A stretch of DNA of 34,072 nt from Oehlia diaphana. Lineage: Eukaryota; Glomeromycota; Glomeromycetes; Glomerales; Glomeraceae. The notes under the pieces were generated by a model. That model searched no databases. It was not told the origin of the DNA and was given only the letters and a program-made list of their open reading frames with translations. The stretch is taken from assembly GCA_003833135.1 (NCBI GenBank), contig QZLH01000704.1, positions 1 to 34,072 on the forward strand. The letters are read 5' to 3'. Shown here piece by piece: positions 19,698 to 29,605 of the stretch; the stretch's first letter is position 1, and each line of letters starts with the position of its first letter. The position numbers and the translations under genes are program-made.

Positions 19698-22359
19698 TAT
19701 TAATTTTTTTTTTTTTTCTTTTAACTTTCTTTTTTTTTTTTTTAATAATAATAAACTTTGTTAAAAAAAATAATATATAAGGTATTATTCGTTACGATTT
19801 TTTTTTTTTTTTGATTTTTACTTGAGATTTCGATTAAAAATAAAATAAATTTAATTTAAAAAAAAATAATTGAATTTTCGAACTTTTTTTTTTGCTTTCC
19901 ATAAAAAATTGTGTTTTTTTTTATAATATTGAAGCCACCAACAAAAGAAAAAAAATAATATAATAGACAATAATAAAAAAAATAAGTATATTATTTTTTA
20001 AAGAAATTTCCGCAGCAAAATTTCTCTCTACACGCACATAAACACCATTAAAACAGATGTTGGTGTAAAGAAAAAAAACAAATTTACAAAGAGGGCTCAT
20101 TCTATTTATACTAATTTCCCCTTCTCATATTGAAACAGCTTCATTCTAATGGTTTAGAATAAACATCCTTGTATGTATAATTAATTAAAGATTACCGAAT
20201 GAGGAGCATTGTGAAACCCTGTGTTTCCTATATTAAGTAATTTTAATTTATTTTTATAAATCTATGTCGTTATTTATACACAATAGTCTTAAATTTTGTG
20301 CAGCTCACATGTTTACTTCTAACCGTCAACGGCAAATAATACTATCTATCTGCCAAAATTGATTTTCGGTCGTAATGAAATTATGAAATGTTGTCAAATA
20401 TGTTAAATATAACAATTTATCGCAATAATACAAATAATACTTTTTATCTACTATCTCATAATTCCTAAATGAAATATATAAACTAATAAAATAATATTTA
20501 AAAAAAAAAAAACAAATTTTCATAATTCACATTTTGTTATCGTCATAGAAAGGACAATCACGATACATAATTTGAAAATTTTTTTGGGTAAAGCGAGACA
20601 TATTCAGGGATTTTATTTTGTTGATAATTAATAATTAGACATTTTAATTAGGTTCTGTTTCCGATACTCTTCGGGAAATACAATTTTAGTTACAAAAAGA
20701 TTTTCTACTTCGCATTGTACCGCGAGTCATTTTCTCCTTTTTGTTTTTTGACGTCTAATTAATAATTATTAAAGGTTTTGTTTGATGATCCCGGATTTAC
20801 AAAATTTGTAATACATTTATTTTATGTATATCTAATATAAAACCTTAGTCAATTTCGTATTTGTGCAAAATATATTTATATTTTTTATTATAATTTTTAA
20901 AATTTTAAAGTTTTTTTTTTTGCAAAACGTAAAAAGAATTTTTTATTATAATAATATTTTAATATAATGTTTAATTTATTAAAAGAATGTTCGTTATGCA
21001 TACTAACGCAGATGGCGTAATTACACTACTGTTTCGGCGTATTCTGAATTCCATATAAAGTTTTTAATAACTTAATAAGACTAGATTTACGATTTTACCT
21101 ACATAATATAGGTAATAAGATTGCCAGATTCTTACCATAAGAGAACGTCGTGCAAAAAAAAAGTGCAAAAAACTTACGATGTTTTGACTATAATTAAATT
21201 CTTGATATATTTGAAATTTCAATTGTATTTGATTTTATATTAATTTTGTTAAATCTTTGGATACATTGCGTCACTTAACTCAAATGATAAATGTAGTTAA
21301 AGCTTCCAAACCACGTGACTGTGACGAAATGGTCGGCATTAATATGTGTCAAATATAGTGCGACTTAATTATATATTGACGATTTACACAATTTTTATAT
21401 TTGGAAAAAATGAAAAGTGAATATTGCCTTATCGTGATAAATTGATAATTTGTCATGATCGGCTAAAAACCTTAGTAATGGATCATATGTCACAAGCAGC
21501 GAAGCCCCTATTAGAACAAAGACTTAGCAATGGCGTATAATTTATTGGAAGATCAAATCAATTATAGAATATAGAATTATAATTTTGAAATGGAACACCA
21601 GAATCGATAAATTGACAATGAACTTTTATTAATAACGTTGATATTTTTGGATTCATTTTTGAAATTTTTTTTTTTTTTTTTTTTTGAATCGTTTCTTTAT
21701 TTGATTTGTAATTTTGAAAGTTATTATATGATAAACGGATTCTCAAAAATGGCAAAAATTGATAAATAATTCACGTTACTATTAAACATTTGACATAATA
21801 AATCATCATGATCATCATCCCCTTTCTGTAGAGGAAATTGATTTTCTATCGTATTTCCTTTCGGGTATCACAAGTTTTTTTAAAAAAGGAATATAATAGT
21901 AAGGTAAGAAAAAAAATTTTTATATATTATTTTTTCTTATCCATATTTGGACACTGATTATTTCTTTATTTAAAATCAATTTTTCTATTTCTATGAACGG
22001 AAAACTTTTGAATAATATAAAGAAATCCAAGTTTTTTTATAATTATTAATTTGTAACGTAACACATTTTATTACTACTATGTTACATTCTAGTACTATGT
22101 TACATTCGGATTTAAAAAAAAATAATTCCGTCGGTTATTATGCATTGTAAAACAATCTTTATTTTTTCATAAAATCATAAAATCATAAACAATAATAAGC
22201 TAAATATTATATATGAAAATCTTTTAACAAATTATAATAATATTGTTCGGCCGAAAATCGGATTTCGCGCTATTCTAATTTCAATTTCTTAAAAAATTTT
22301 TTTTTTTCATTAAAAAAAAAATTAATAGAAATAATATTTATTATTTTATGGTATATCAT
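19698..22359. other. AT-rich intergenic DNA upstream of the four-transmembrane gene
   Basis: No gene is seen. T-rich tracts at 19706-19742 and 19799-19812 lie in the 5' flank of the minus-strand gene. One possible small inverted-repeat element is listed at 20623-20770. Confidence 0.5.
20623..20770. repeat. Possible small TIR element
   Basis: GATAATTAATAATTAGAC at the left and, on the other strand, AATAATTATTAATTAGAC at the right match at 16 of 18 positions over a 148-bp span. The arms are AT-rich, so chance is not excluded. Confidence 0.35.
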
Positions 22360-22365
22360 ATAAAA

Positions 22366-22908
22366 TGGATCATCGATAATTACTTCACCGACAAACGTTT
22401 CACCGACAATCATAGATAGATTTACAGCTGATTTCATAACGTGCGGGACACTCGGAAATATTCGATAGAACTCAAAATAAGATAAAAATTATACCACCAT
22501 TCTCGGAATAGTACTTCAAAATTAGCGTATAATTTTTATTTTATATGAAAATTAGCTGTAATAAGTATTGATACTTTACTTTCATCTTAGATGGGTTAGT
22601 AGATAGAATAACATATAGTTATATATCTATTGTATTTTTTTTTTTATGTTTTTATATATGTCATTATATATTTTATTAAATAATAAAAACTAACAAAATA
22701 TATATAATAAACTTTTTAGTTTTTGATCACAACAAAACATTAATACATGAAATACGTGTTACTAACAAAAAAAAAAAAATCCCCATTTCATATAAGGATA
22801 TATGTAAAAATATTTATATTTAATTTTATATATATGTCGGTGAAACGTTTGTCGGTGAAGTAATTGTTGGTTCGGTGAAGTGATTGTCGGTTAGTTAAAC
22901 GCGATCCA
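22366..22908. mobile_element. TIR element of the GTCGGTGAAA family, about 543 bp
   Basis: A perfect 31-bp inverted repeat lies at 22378-22408 and 22835-22865; its core is CACCGACAAACGTTTCACCG. The outermost bases TGGATC and GATCCA also pair, and ATAAAA lies directly outside both (22360-22365 and 22909-22914), a possible 6-bp target duplication. The right end carries extra degenerate copies of TTCGGTGAAGTGATTGTCGG. There is no coding frame inside. Confidence 0.65.
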
Positions 22909-22940
22909 ATAAAATATTATTAGTATTATTTATTTCATGA

Positions 22941-22972
22941 GGGGTTTTTTTTCCCGAAGGGAAAAAAACCCT
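22941..22972. repeat. Strong hairpin
   Basis: GGG-T8-CCC, a GAA loop, then GGG-A7-CCC. The stem has GC clamps at both ends, which is unusual in this AT-rich DNA. Confidence 0.75.
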
Positions 22973-23004
22973 AATGTTCCCCTTCCCATAAAATAAATAA
23001 TGGG

Positions 23005-23193
23005 TAATCCCCTGGAGCGTGTCACTCATTAAATATTAACTATTTTAACTATTTTAAATTAGTAATTTCCCGGCTATCTATATGAGACCGGAAAATAACT
23101 AAACAAAGATTCCTGGTCATTTATAAACTCAGCTAATCACTCGCAATTTTTAAAAATTGGTATGAAGATGACACTTAGTGCGACAAGGGATTA
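23005..23193. mobile_element. Possible MITE with TAATCCC ends
   Basis: The left end TAATCCCCTGGAGCG ... TCACTCA and the right end, read backwards, TAATCCCTTGTCGCAC ... TGTCATC match with one gap. The span is about 189 bp with no coding content. Confidence 0.45.
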
Positions 23194-23289
23194 TTGTTAT
23201 TATTATAATTATGTTAATAAATAATTATATTGATAGGATTCAGAAGTATTGTAATAATTGTTTAAAATTTTCTTATTAATAAACATTTT

Positions 23290-23360
23290 ACTGACATTTG
23301 TTTCACCGACATAAATTTACTTACGTTATTTTGCCTACTTCATTTTCACCGACATCAAAC
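23290..23360 (-). repeat. GTCGGTGAAA-family repeats, minus orientation
   Basis: CATTTGTTTCACCGACATAA and CATTTTCACCGACATCAAAC are inverted relative to the tandem copies at 23658-23752. The two clusters bracket about 300 bp without a convincing gene (a 64-codon frame at 23449-23643 has no recognisable motif). Confidence 0.55.
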
Positions 23361-23657
23361 CATTTTAACGAACGGACATGATCGACATAGCGACGAACAT
23401 GAAATTCATTTTACAGTAAGTAAGGAATATTTTCAATGATATAAATTTTTGTTTCTAAATTCTAACCGTTCTATTTTTTTTTTAAAAAAAAAAAAAACAA
23501 AGAGAAAAGATTACAAAGGAATAATTAGATTGGTGCCATATAATCTTGCATTATTAATTCAGTTTGTTGAACTACCTTTACATTTCACTCCTTATTATGC
23601 AAGTGCCGAGGTGTCGCAGCTAATAAATTGTCGATTACTGTAAATGGTAAGTTTTAC

Positions 23658-23752
23658 ATGTCGGTAAAATGGCATTTCGGTGAAATGGCGATTTCATGTC
23701 GGTGAAATGGCATTTCGGTGAAATGGCGATTTCATGTCGGTGAAATGGCATT
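23658..23752 (+). repeat. 38-bp tandem repeat, 2.5 copies
   Basis: The unit begins ATGTCGGTGAAATGGC and continues ATTTCGGTGAAATGGCGATT. Copies lie at 23658-23695 and 23696-23733 plus 19 bp. CATTTCGGTGAAATG inside the unit is itself a small hairpin with 6-bp arms. Confidence 0.85.
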
Positions 23753-24510
23753 ACGTTATAATACCATTATTACCATTATATTGCTTTCCATGTACTGAAC
23801 ACAAATTTTGAGCTACACTACTTACTAGTCCTATACCTCCTGTACCTGTTTACTTATACTAATTCATTTAATTCATGATAATAATTAATATGAATATATG
23901 AAATCAACCTTAATATTTTATTCTTTTTCAATAAATTTGCGAAACATTATGCTCGTATATCGAAATTTAAACTTCGTCATTCCGGTTTTCCGTATTATAA
24001 CTGGATATAGATAGATAGTAGAGACTCTACTGTATAACGGTCTAAATGTTTCTTTTAATTATACGCTATATTCATATAAATATCTAATAAAGAAAACCGC
24101 GTACATCTATTAAACAAAAAAATACTTTCCGTATCAATGTATCATAACATGATTGTTTATCATTATGAATTGATTCATTTTCATCGAACTTTGTGAAAAT
24201 ATTTTTTTATTCACTTTCTTCCCCTTTTTTCTTTTTCTTTAAGAAAAAAAAAATTTTTTACTTCATAGTGTTTTTTTATTCCACTTTACCCTTTTATTTT
24301 TTTTTTAAAAAAATTCTTTTCTTATTCCCACCTCGTTCCTTCTTTTTCTTATTAAAGAAAAAAAATTTTTTTTTTTCTTAAAAAAATTTCTTCCTTTACT
24401 TCCACCTCATTGTTTTATATCTTCCCTTTTTAAGAAGTTTCCATTTTTTTTAATTATTTTTTATCCTTTTTTTCTCAATAAATAGACTTTTTATAGTAAA
24501 TTGGACTTTT
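23753..24510. other. Intergenic DNA with T-rich tracts
   Basis: No gene is seen. From about 24210 to 24510 the plus strand is strongly T-rich, with several T(n)A(n) switch points. Confidence 0.5.
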
Positions 24511-24514
24511 TTTT

Positions 24515-24690
24515 TTTTTTTGTAGGTCACCGACACCTTTTTGTAGGACATATCAGGTTTCTTTTTTTTTGTAGGATGGTTTTGTAGGCGGTTTGAATTT
24601 CTCTTTTCTCTTTTTTGTAGGACGGTTCAATTCTTTTTTGTAGGGAATTTTTCTTTTTTTTTATAAACTGACTCCTTTTTTATAGGAATA
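24515..24690 (+). repeat. T-rich repeats ending in GTAGG
   Basis: At least six blocks of the form T(4-15)GTAGG(A/T) follow one another at irregular spacing of about 15-40 bp, for example TTTTTGTAGGACATATCAGG and TTTTTTGTAGGACGGTTC, with later TATAGG variants. The blocks resemble a pyrimidine tract plus 3' splice site, but no coding sequence follows them. Confidence 0.6.
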
Positions 24691-24960
24691 TCGATTCTTA
24701 GAGACTTGAATGAGCTGGACTATACTGTAAGTATTATATAGAGGGGAGTTGACCTTCAATTGTGCTAGAGAAGCGTAGTAACATTTTTTTTTTGTTCTTT
24801 TCTAGGTTGCCAGACTTTTGGAGACTTAAATAAACTTGAAATTACTGTAGAGTTTTATATAAGAGAGAGATTGATTTTCAATTAAGTAAAAGGAACGTTT
24901 TGTTTATAGGCCGTTGGACTTCTGCAAACTTGGACGAACCTGGACTTGTAAGAACAGGTT
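24691..24960 (+). repeat. Diverged tandem repeat, period about 105-115 bp
   Basis: Two long units share GAGACTTGAATGAGCTGGAC / GAGACTTAAATAAACTTGAA, then ACTGTA, TATATA and TTCAATT blocks, and each ends in a T-rich CTAGG or TATAGG. A third partial unit starts TTGGACTTCTGCAAACTTGG. Confidence 0.6.
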
Positions 24961-25758
24961 TTTTCTTAGATTACTTCAAATATCTTATTAGTAGATATAG
25001 CATTTATGTTTTAATAATAGATTTTCAGATGTTTCATATTAGTATTTTCTTTTATTTGTGTTTTATTTAATAAAGTACTAGTAATTTAAGCAGTAAATTC
25101 AGCGACTAATTCATTCCGTGATCAAATCATGCAAATAATACGTTTTTGTGATGCATTTTCCCGTATCCCCCGTATCCTTTCACGATACGTTATTTCTAAG
25201 GAAAAAAAATCGTATAAAAACTTTATCAAAACCATATCCGGTTTTTTTATAGGAAATCCAAATTTTTATTTTTTTCAAAATAACTAAATTACAGTAACTT
25301 TTTTGTAAGATTTTAACAAAGTAAAAGAACAAGATGTTCTTAGTAACATGACCAAAATCTACATAAAAAAAAATGAAATGGAAATGTTTTATGATTTTGG
25401 CTTCACCTAAAAACGACTTTCATCATATAATGGTATTTTGGTATAAAAACTAATTTATTTTAAAAATTTCGTCTGTTATTTATTTATGCAGTCACATGAT
25501 TTCATGTGTATCACATGACACTGGCGATGCGTCGCCATTGGCTTTTGCAATTTCTCTTTTTAAAATCTTCTTATGTAACGGTTAGTTTAACATATGTGAT
25601 TTCCAAAATTTTGTCAATTTGCCAATAAAATGGTCGTAGTTTTACCGATCTTATGAACATAATTCTATGGTCTACAGTAAATCTATTAATATTGCATTAA
25701 TAAATAGTTAAACATATTTGTTTTAATTCTAACCATGTATGAAATTTCTATAATTTAT
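24961..25758. other. Intergenic DNA
   Basis: No gene is seen. A small hairpin GGCGA / TCGCC lies near 25522-25536. Confidence 0.5.
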
Positions 25759-25767
25759 GTATCTATG

Positions 25768-25905
25768 GGGTCTGGTACGAAATCCCGAACTCTAATGCTG
25801 GTCAAACACATCACGTGACACTGCATAACTCTGCATAACGCGGGCCATTTGTCGGGATATCGTACCATTCGGGATTTTGGACCGTCGGGATTTTGTACGG
25901 GTCCC
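25768..25905. mobile_element. 138-bp MULE-type MITE with perfect 9-bp target duplication
   Basis: The inverted ends are GGGTCTGGTACGAAATCCCG at the left and, on the other strand, GGGACCCGTACAAAATCCCG at the right. GTATCTATG occurs directly outside both ends (25759-25767 and 25906-25914). A 9-bp duplication is typical of Mutator-like elements. The interior has further CGGGATTTTG and TGCATAAC repeats and is clearly richer in GC than its surroundings. Apparent frames across it come from the palindromic sequence. Confidence 0.85.
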
Positions 25906-25914
25906 GTATCTATG

Positions 25915-26438
25915 TGTATATGATAATAAAGAATCACGCCTTACTCACAAAAAAAAAAGACATAATTCTATTGCAGTTTGCAAACAATCTTGAAGATTCT
26001 TTTTTTTATTAAAAAAAAAATAATATAAAAAAGACCCTTGATGTGATGGGTATTGGATAGGTCTTAGTGTTAAACTTAGCATTAAGAAACGAATGAAATA
26101 AACAAAAATGCTAACGTCAACATTAACGATAAAATTTAGTCCTCATCATCCATTGTCTCAAAAATTGACTTTTTCCTTTTTAATGCAATTGTACCCCTCT
26201 AACACTCAAACTAATTTTTCGACAACAATTATGGAAAATTTTATGATGATCTAACACATGACAAAAACTATAAATATAAAAACCTTGGTTATTTCTATTT
26301 TCGATCAAAAAAAAATTTGTGGCTTTCACTATAATAAAATTGTTATCACCCGAAAAAAATATGAAATAAAAATAGTTAAAGTTTGAGGCAGTGTAAAAAG
26401 TTTAAAAAAAAAAATATTTATTAAGCCTCGAAAAAAAA

Positions 26439-26473
<35 letters not shown>

Positions 26474-26527
26474 GAGAAATTACGGTTTACAAATTTTTAT
26501 TTTCGTTCGTTTGTTTTTTTAAAAAAA
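25915..26527. promoter_or_regulatory. Upstream region of the tail-anchored GTPase gene, with an A/T switch tract
   Basis: No gene is seen. About 60 bp before the start codon an A-run is followed by a T-run of about 27 bases (26429-26470), and a T7A8 switch touches the ATG. Poly(dA:dT) tracts commonly keep promoters free of nucleosomes; the role here is inference. Confidence 0.35.
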
Positions 26528-27619
26528 ATGACAGAAACTGCATTGGATGTAATGGATGAAAAACAAATGTTAATGAATTATGAAGCAAAATATCCAGCAA
26601 TTTTTATATTAGGTGCAAAAGGTATTAAAAAAAAATAAGAAAGTTTTTTTTTTCGTTTATTATATTAAATTTTATTACTATTACTTACTAAACTGAAATA
26701 ATCACATTATTAGGAGTTGGAAAGAGTACTTTGAGTAATATGTTATTGGGAAGTTATTCTGAAGTAAATGTTTCACCAATATTTCCAATTTCTGATAGGG
26801 ATTATGATGATGATGAAAAGGAAGAAGTAACATTACGTCCTTTATTATTTATTTAATCATTTTATTTTTCTTTTTAAATTTTTTCTTCTTCTTTAACGAA
26901 AAATCTTGGAACTCTTTTATTTTTGTGCAATGTAGACATATCGTACGGCAGAACTTAACATAAAAGATGAAAAATATACTATAGTAGATACGATCGGTAT
27001 TCCAGAATCAGAATCTAATACAGATGAAATATGGAATAAATTAAAACAAGTTGAAAAGAAAATTAAAAATATAAAAGCATATATTTTTGTTTTAGGTAAT
27101 TACTTTCAATACGAATCGTTCGATTAAAAAAAAGGATATTTTCATTAAAAATTTTTTCTTTTTATAGAGGGAGGAAGAATAACACAACATGAATTATTAT
27201 TTATTCATCAATTATTTACAAGATATCCAAAATCACGTACAATAGTAGTATTTACCAAAGTACGTAAAGCGTTAATATTATCAAGTACAGAAATGAGAAA
27301 AACTTTTAATATACAAATGTCAACATTATTACAAAGTATAAATGATCGTTGGATCGTGATGCCAAGTTTAGATTTATTTGGTAATAGTGAAGGTAAAAGT
27401 GTAATTGCAAGTTTTGTTAATGATCTGAAAAAGATGATTGTATCAATAGAAGGTAAAGATGGCGTAAAAAAAGTTAAATTAAAGGGAGAAACTCGTGGAG
27501 TTAAATCTCAAAGTACGGAATTGGGGAAAAAATTTTTTTATGGTTTTTTAGTAGTGGCTTTTGTTACATTAATAATTATAATGATCTTGGTTTCAACAAA
27601 TAAGATAAGTGTACAGTAG
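26528..27619 (+). CDS. AIG1/GIMAP-like GTPase with C-terminal membrane anchor, four exons
   Basis: Exons 26528-26621, 26714-26826, 26936-27095 and 27168-27619 join by GT-AG introns into 272 codons with all phases consistent. The P-loop is GAKGVGKS (29-36), split by intron 1 inside the codon of Gly32. The switch-II motif is DTIG (87-90) where the paralogue has DTPG. A hydrophobic strand VVFTKVR (149-155) sits where a G4 motif is expected but lacks the usual Asp. NDRWIVMPSLDLF matches the same box in the neighbouring gene. Residues 245-264 (FFYGFLVVAFVTLIIIMILV) form a membrane segment eight residues from the end, so the protein is probably tail-anchored with its GTPase in the cytosol. GIMAP-type GTPases assemble on membranes. 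The gene converges on the GIN1-like gene 265 bp away. Confidence 0.85.
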
Positions 27620-27883
27620 TAATAATTTATTTATTTTATAATAAAATTTAATTTTAATGCTTATACGTATTTGTATATTACGTTATGTAATTTAAAAAGG
27701 GAAAAAAAAAAAAAAAATATACAAATTAAAAAAAAAAACACGAATAAACTAGCCCAATAATAATGATGATGATGATCTAATCTGTTCGCCTCTAGTTTTT
27801 TAACATTGGTGATAAATGGATAATTACTGTACAATAAAAATACGAAAAAAAATCGTCGATATCCCAAATATTCGTTATTCTAA
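27620..27883. terminator. Shared 3' region between convergent GTPase genes
   Basis: This 264-bp AT-rich stretch holds the 3' ends of both genes. AATAAA-like signals occur (ATAATAAAATT at about 27640 for the plus gene); nothing else coding is seen. Confidence 0.4.
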
Positions 27884-29605
27884 TTAAAAAGCTCCAGTAA
27901 TGGTTTTATAATTATTATAAAGAAACTTCAAATAAGGATGAATCTCACTATCATAATAATTTGATTTTTGAAATAGAGTTGTAAATCGTATGGGAGCCAT
28001 AATATAATGAATAATATTTTGGTACGGTGGACAACTAGAATAACAACTACATAATACATCATCCGCTATGATTGTTCCGGTACGTGTAAAGATTCCGATG
28101 TACCCTTTGCGTATTTCCTAATATATTTATAAAAATCAATTAAACGGAATAAAGAAAAGGAAATAAAAGAGAATTAAAGAATTATGAAAAAAAAAAATCT
28201 ACCTTGGAGACGTTTGTAACTCTTACGGGAATTAATTCATCTTTGTATAAAATCTGAATTTGTGAATCATTTGGACGAATATTACGAGCGTAATCAAACG
28301 AATCATTAACAAACAAATGATGTTCTGAAGTTAAGTTCAAACATCCTATTAAAAAGAAGAGAATAATTAAAAAAAAAATTTTAATATACTATCAAAACAT
28401 GTAATACTAATTAAAAAAATTAAATACCTGTTGTTCCATCAGGTTTAGTGTAATCGACTTTTAAGAATTCGGCTTGTTTATCCTTATCTACATGAGCAAT
28501 CAGATAAACTTCCGAATACTCTACTTTGTTATTAGAGCCAACACAAGCGACTTTATCACCAACTCTAACTTCAGACATTTCAATTTTTTTTCCACCTTCC
28601 AACGTAACAATAGTATCTAAAGAAAAACATTGATTTTCAGCTTCGTTTCTAGCAGCTCGTATACCGGCAATATTACGAAGTCTTGATATTTCTTCTTCAC
28701 AAGCTCTGAGGCGTTCTTCTTGTGCTTTTATTCTTGCAGCTTCTTCAGCCTCTTCTCTAGCTCTACGCACTCTATTAAACATATCAGTAGTATATGCTTC
28801 AGGGAATGACTCAATAATATCTTTAGCTTCATACACGTTGGTATAAACAATATCGTCCTCTAAGGTAAATAAATCAGGATTTGGTGAAACAATCCACCTA
28901 TTATCAATCTTGTTAAGAAAATTGACCATTTTAGAATTAAAAGATTTCTTCATGACCGTTCTATCCATCGTCTGATCCATATTAACGTGAGTAAATGCGA
29001 TCAATATATGATCTAAAGCTTTTTCTCCCAAGAAACCTTTAATTGCTTGAATTTGCCTATCGATTTCTTTACCAAAGGATTTTTTTACAACGAAAATAAT
29101 AGTTTGTATACCATACGAACAATGATTAATTGTATTAGCTAATTTAGTGAGAGCAATATCTGATCTAGCATCATCCTTCACATCAAATAATCCTGGTGTA
29201 TCAATTAAATTATATTTACGATCATTAATTTCAAGTAATGCTGTTTGTGGTACTAAAGTTACAGGATCACATGAAGCTTTGGTTTCGAACGGTCCATCAT
29301 CTCCATGATATCCCAATAACCAATTACCCAAAGTACTCTTTCCGACTCCTACAAGGCAATATATTTTTACATTAAATCCTATATTCACTCTTTATTTGAT
29401 TTTTTTTTGTTTAAAGAACCTTTTATTTACCTGTATTTCCGATGAGTAAAATCGCAGGAAATCTAAAACTATTAATTTCTTCACTATCACTGGAAGATGA
29501 TTTCCCAATATCCTGTTCTTCACTATTACTATTTTCTTCTGAGTACGTTGAACGTAATAATTCTTGTTTTATAATTTCAATTTCTTCTTGATTTTTCGCA
29601 ACCAT
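27884..29605 (-). CDS. GIN1: AIG1-type GTPase fused to hedgehog-type Hint domain (GIN1 homologue), four exons
   Basis: Exons 29431-29605, 28428-29348, 28203-28345 and 27884-28117 join by GT-AG introns in consistent phase to 490 residues. After an acidic Ser-rich start comes the GTPase: GNTGVGKS (56-63), DTPG (108-111), AFTHVN near 178 and the DNRWIVSPNPDLF box. A charged coiled coil follows (about 251-287, RRAREEAEEAARIKAQEERL). From Cys299 (CFSLDTIVTLEGGKKIEMSE) a Hint fold begins, with the T-x-x-H motif at 371-374 (TSEHHLF) and ADDVLCSCYSSC (431-442), like the SCYA block of hedgehog. Hint domains cleave the chain before the first Cys through a thioester. The nucleophile, Thr and His are all present, so self-cleavage releasing the GTPase is plausible. 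The architecture matches GmGIN1 of Glomus mosseae. There is no signal peptide, so unlike hedgehog it should be cytosolic. Confidence 0.88.

Noticed and set aside
23449..23643. 64-codon plus-strand frame between the inverted repeat clusters
   Set aside because: Starts in a poly-A-coded Lys run and has no recognisable motif; probably chance.
23658..23752. CRISPR-like array
   Set aside because: The 38-bp units are directly abutting tandem copies without unique spacers, and the genome is eukaryotic.
25755..25937. 60-codon minus-strand frame
   Set aside because: It lies entirely across the palindromic MULE-type MITE and its target duplication; the frame is a by-product of GC-richer repeat DNA.
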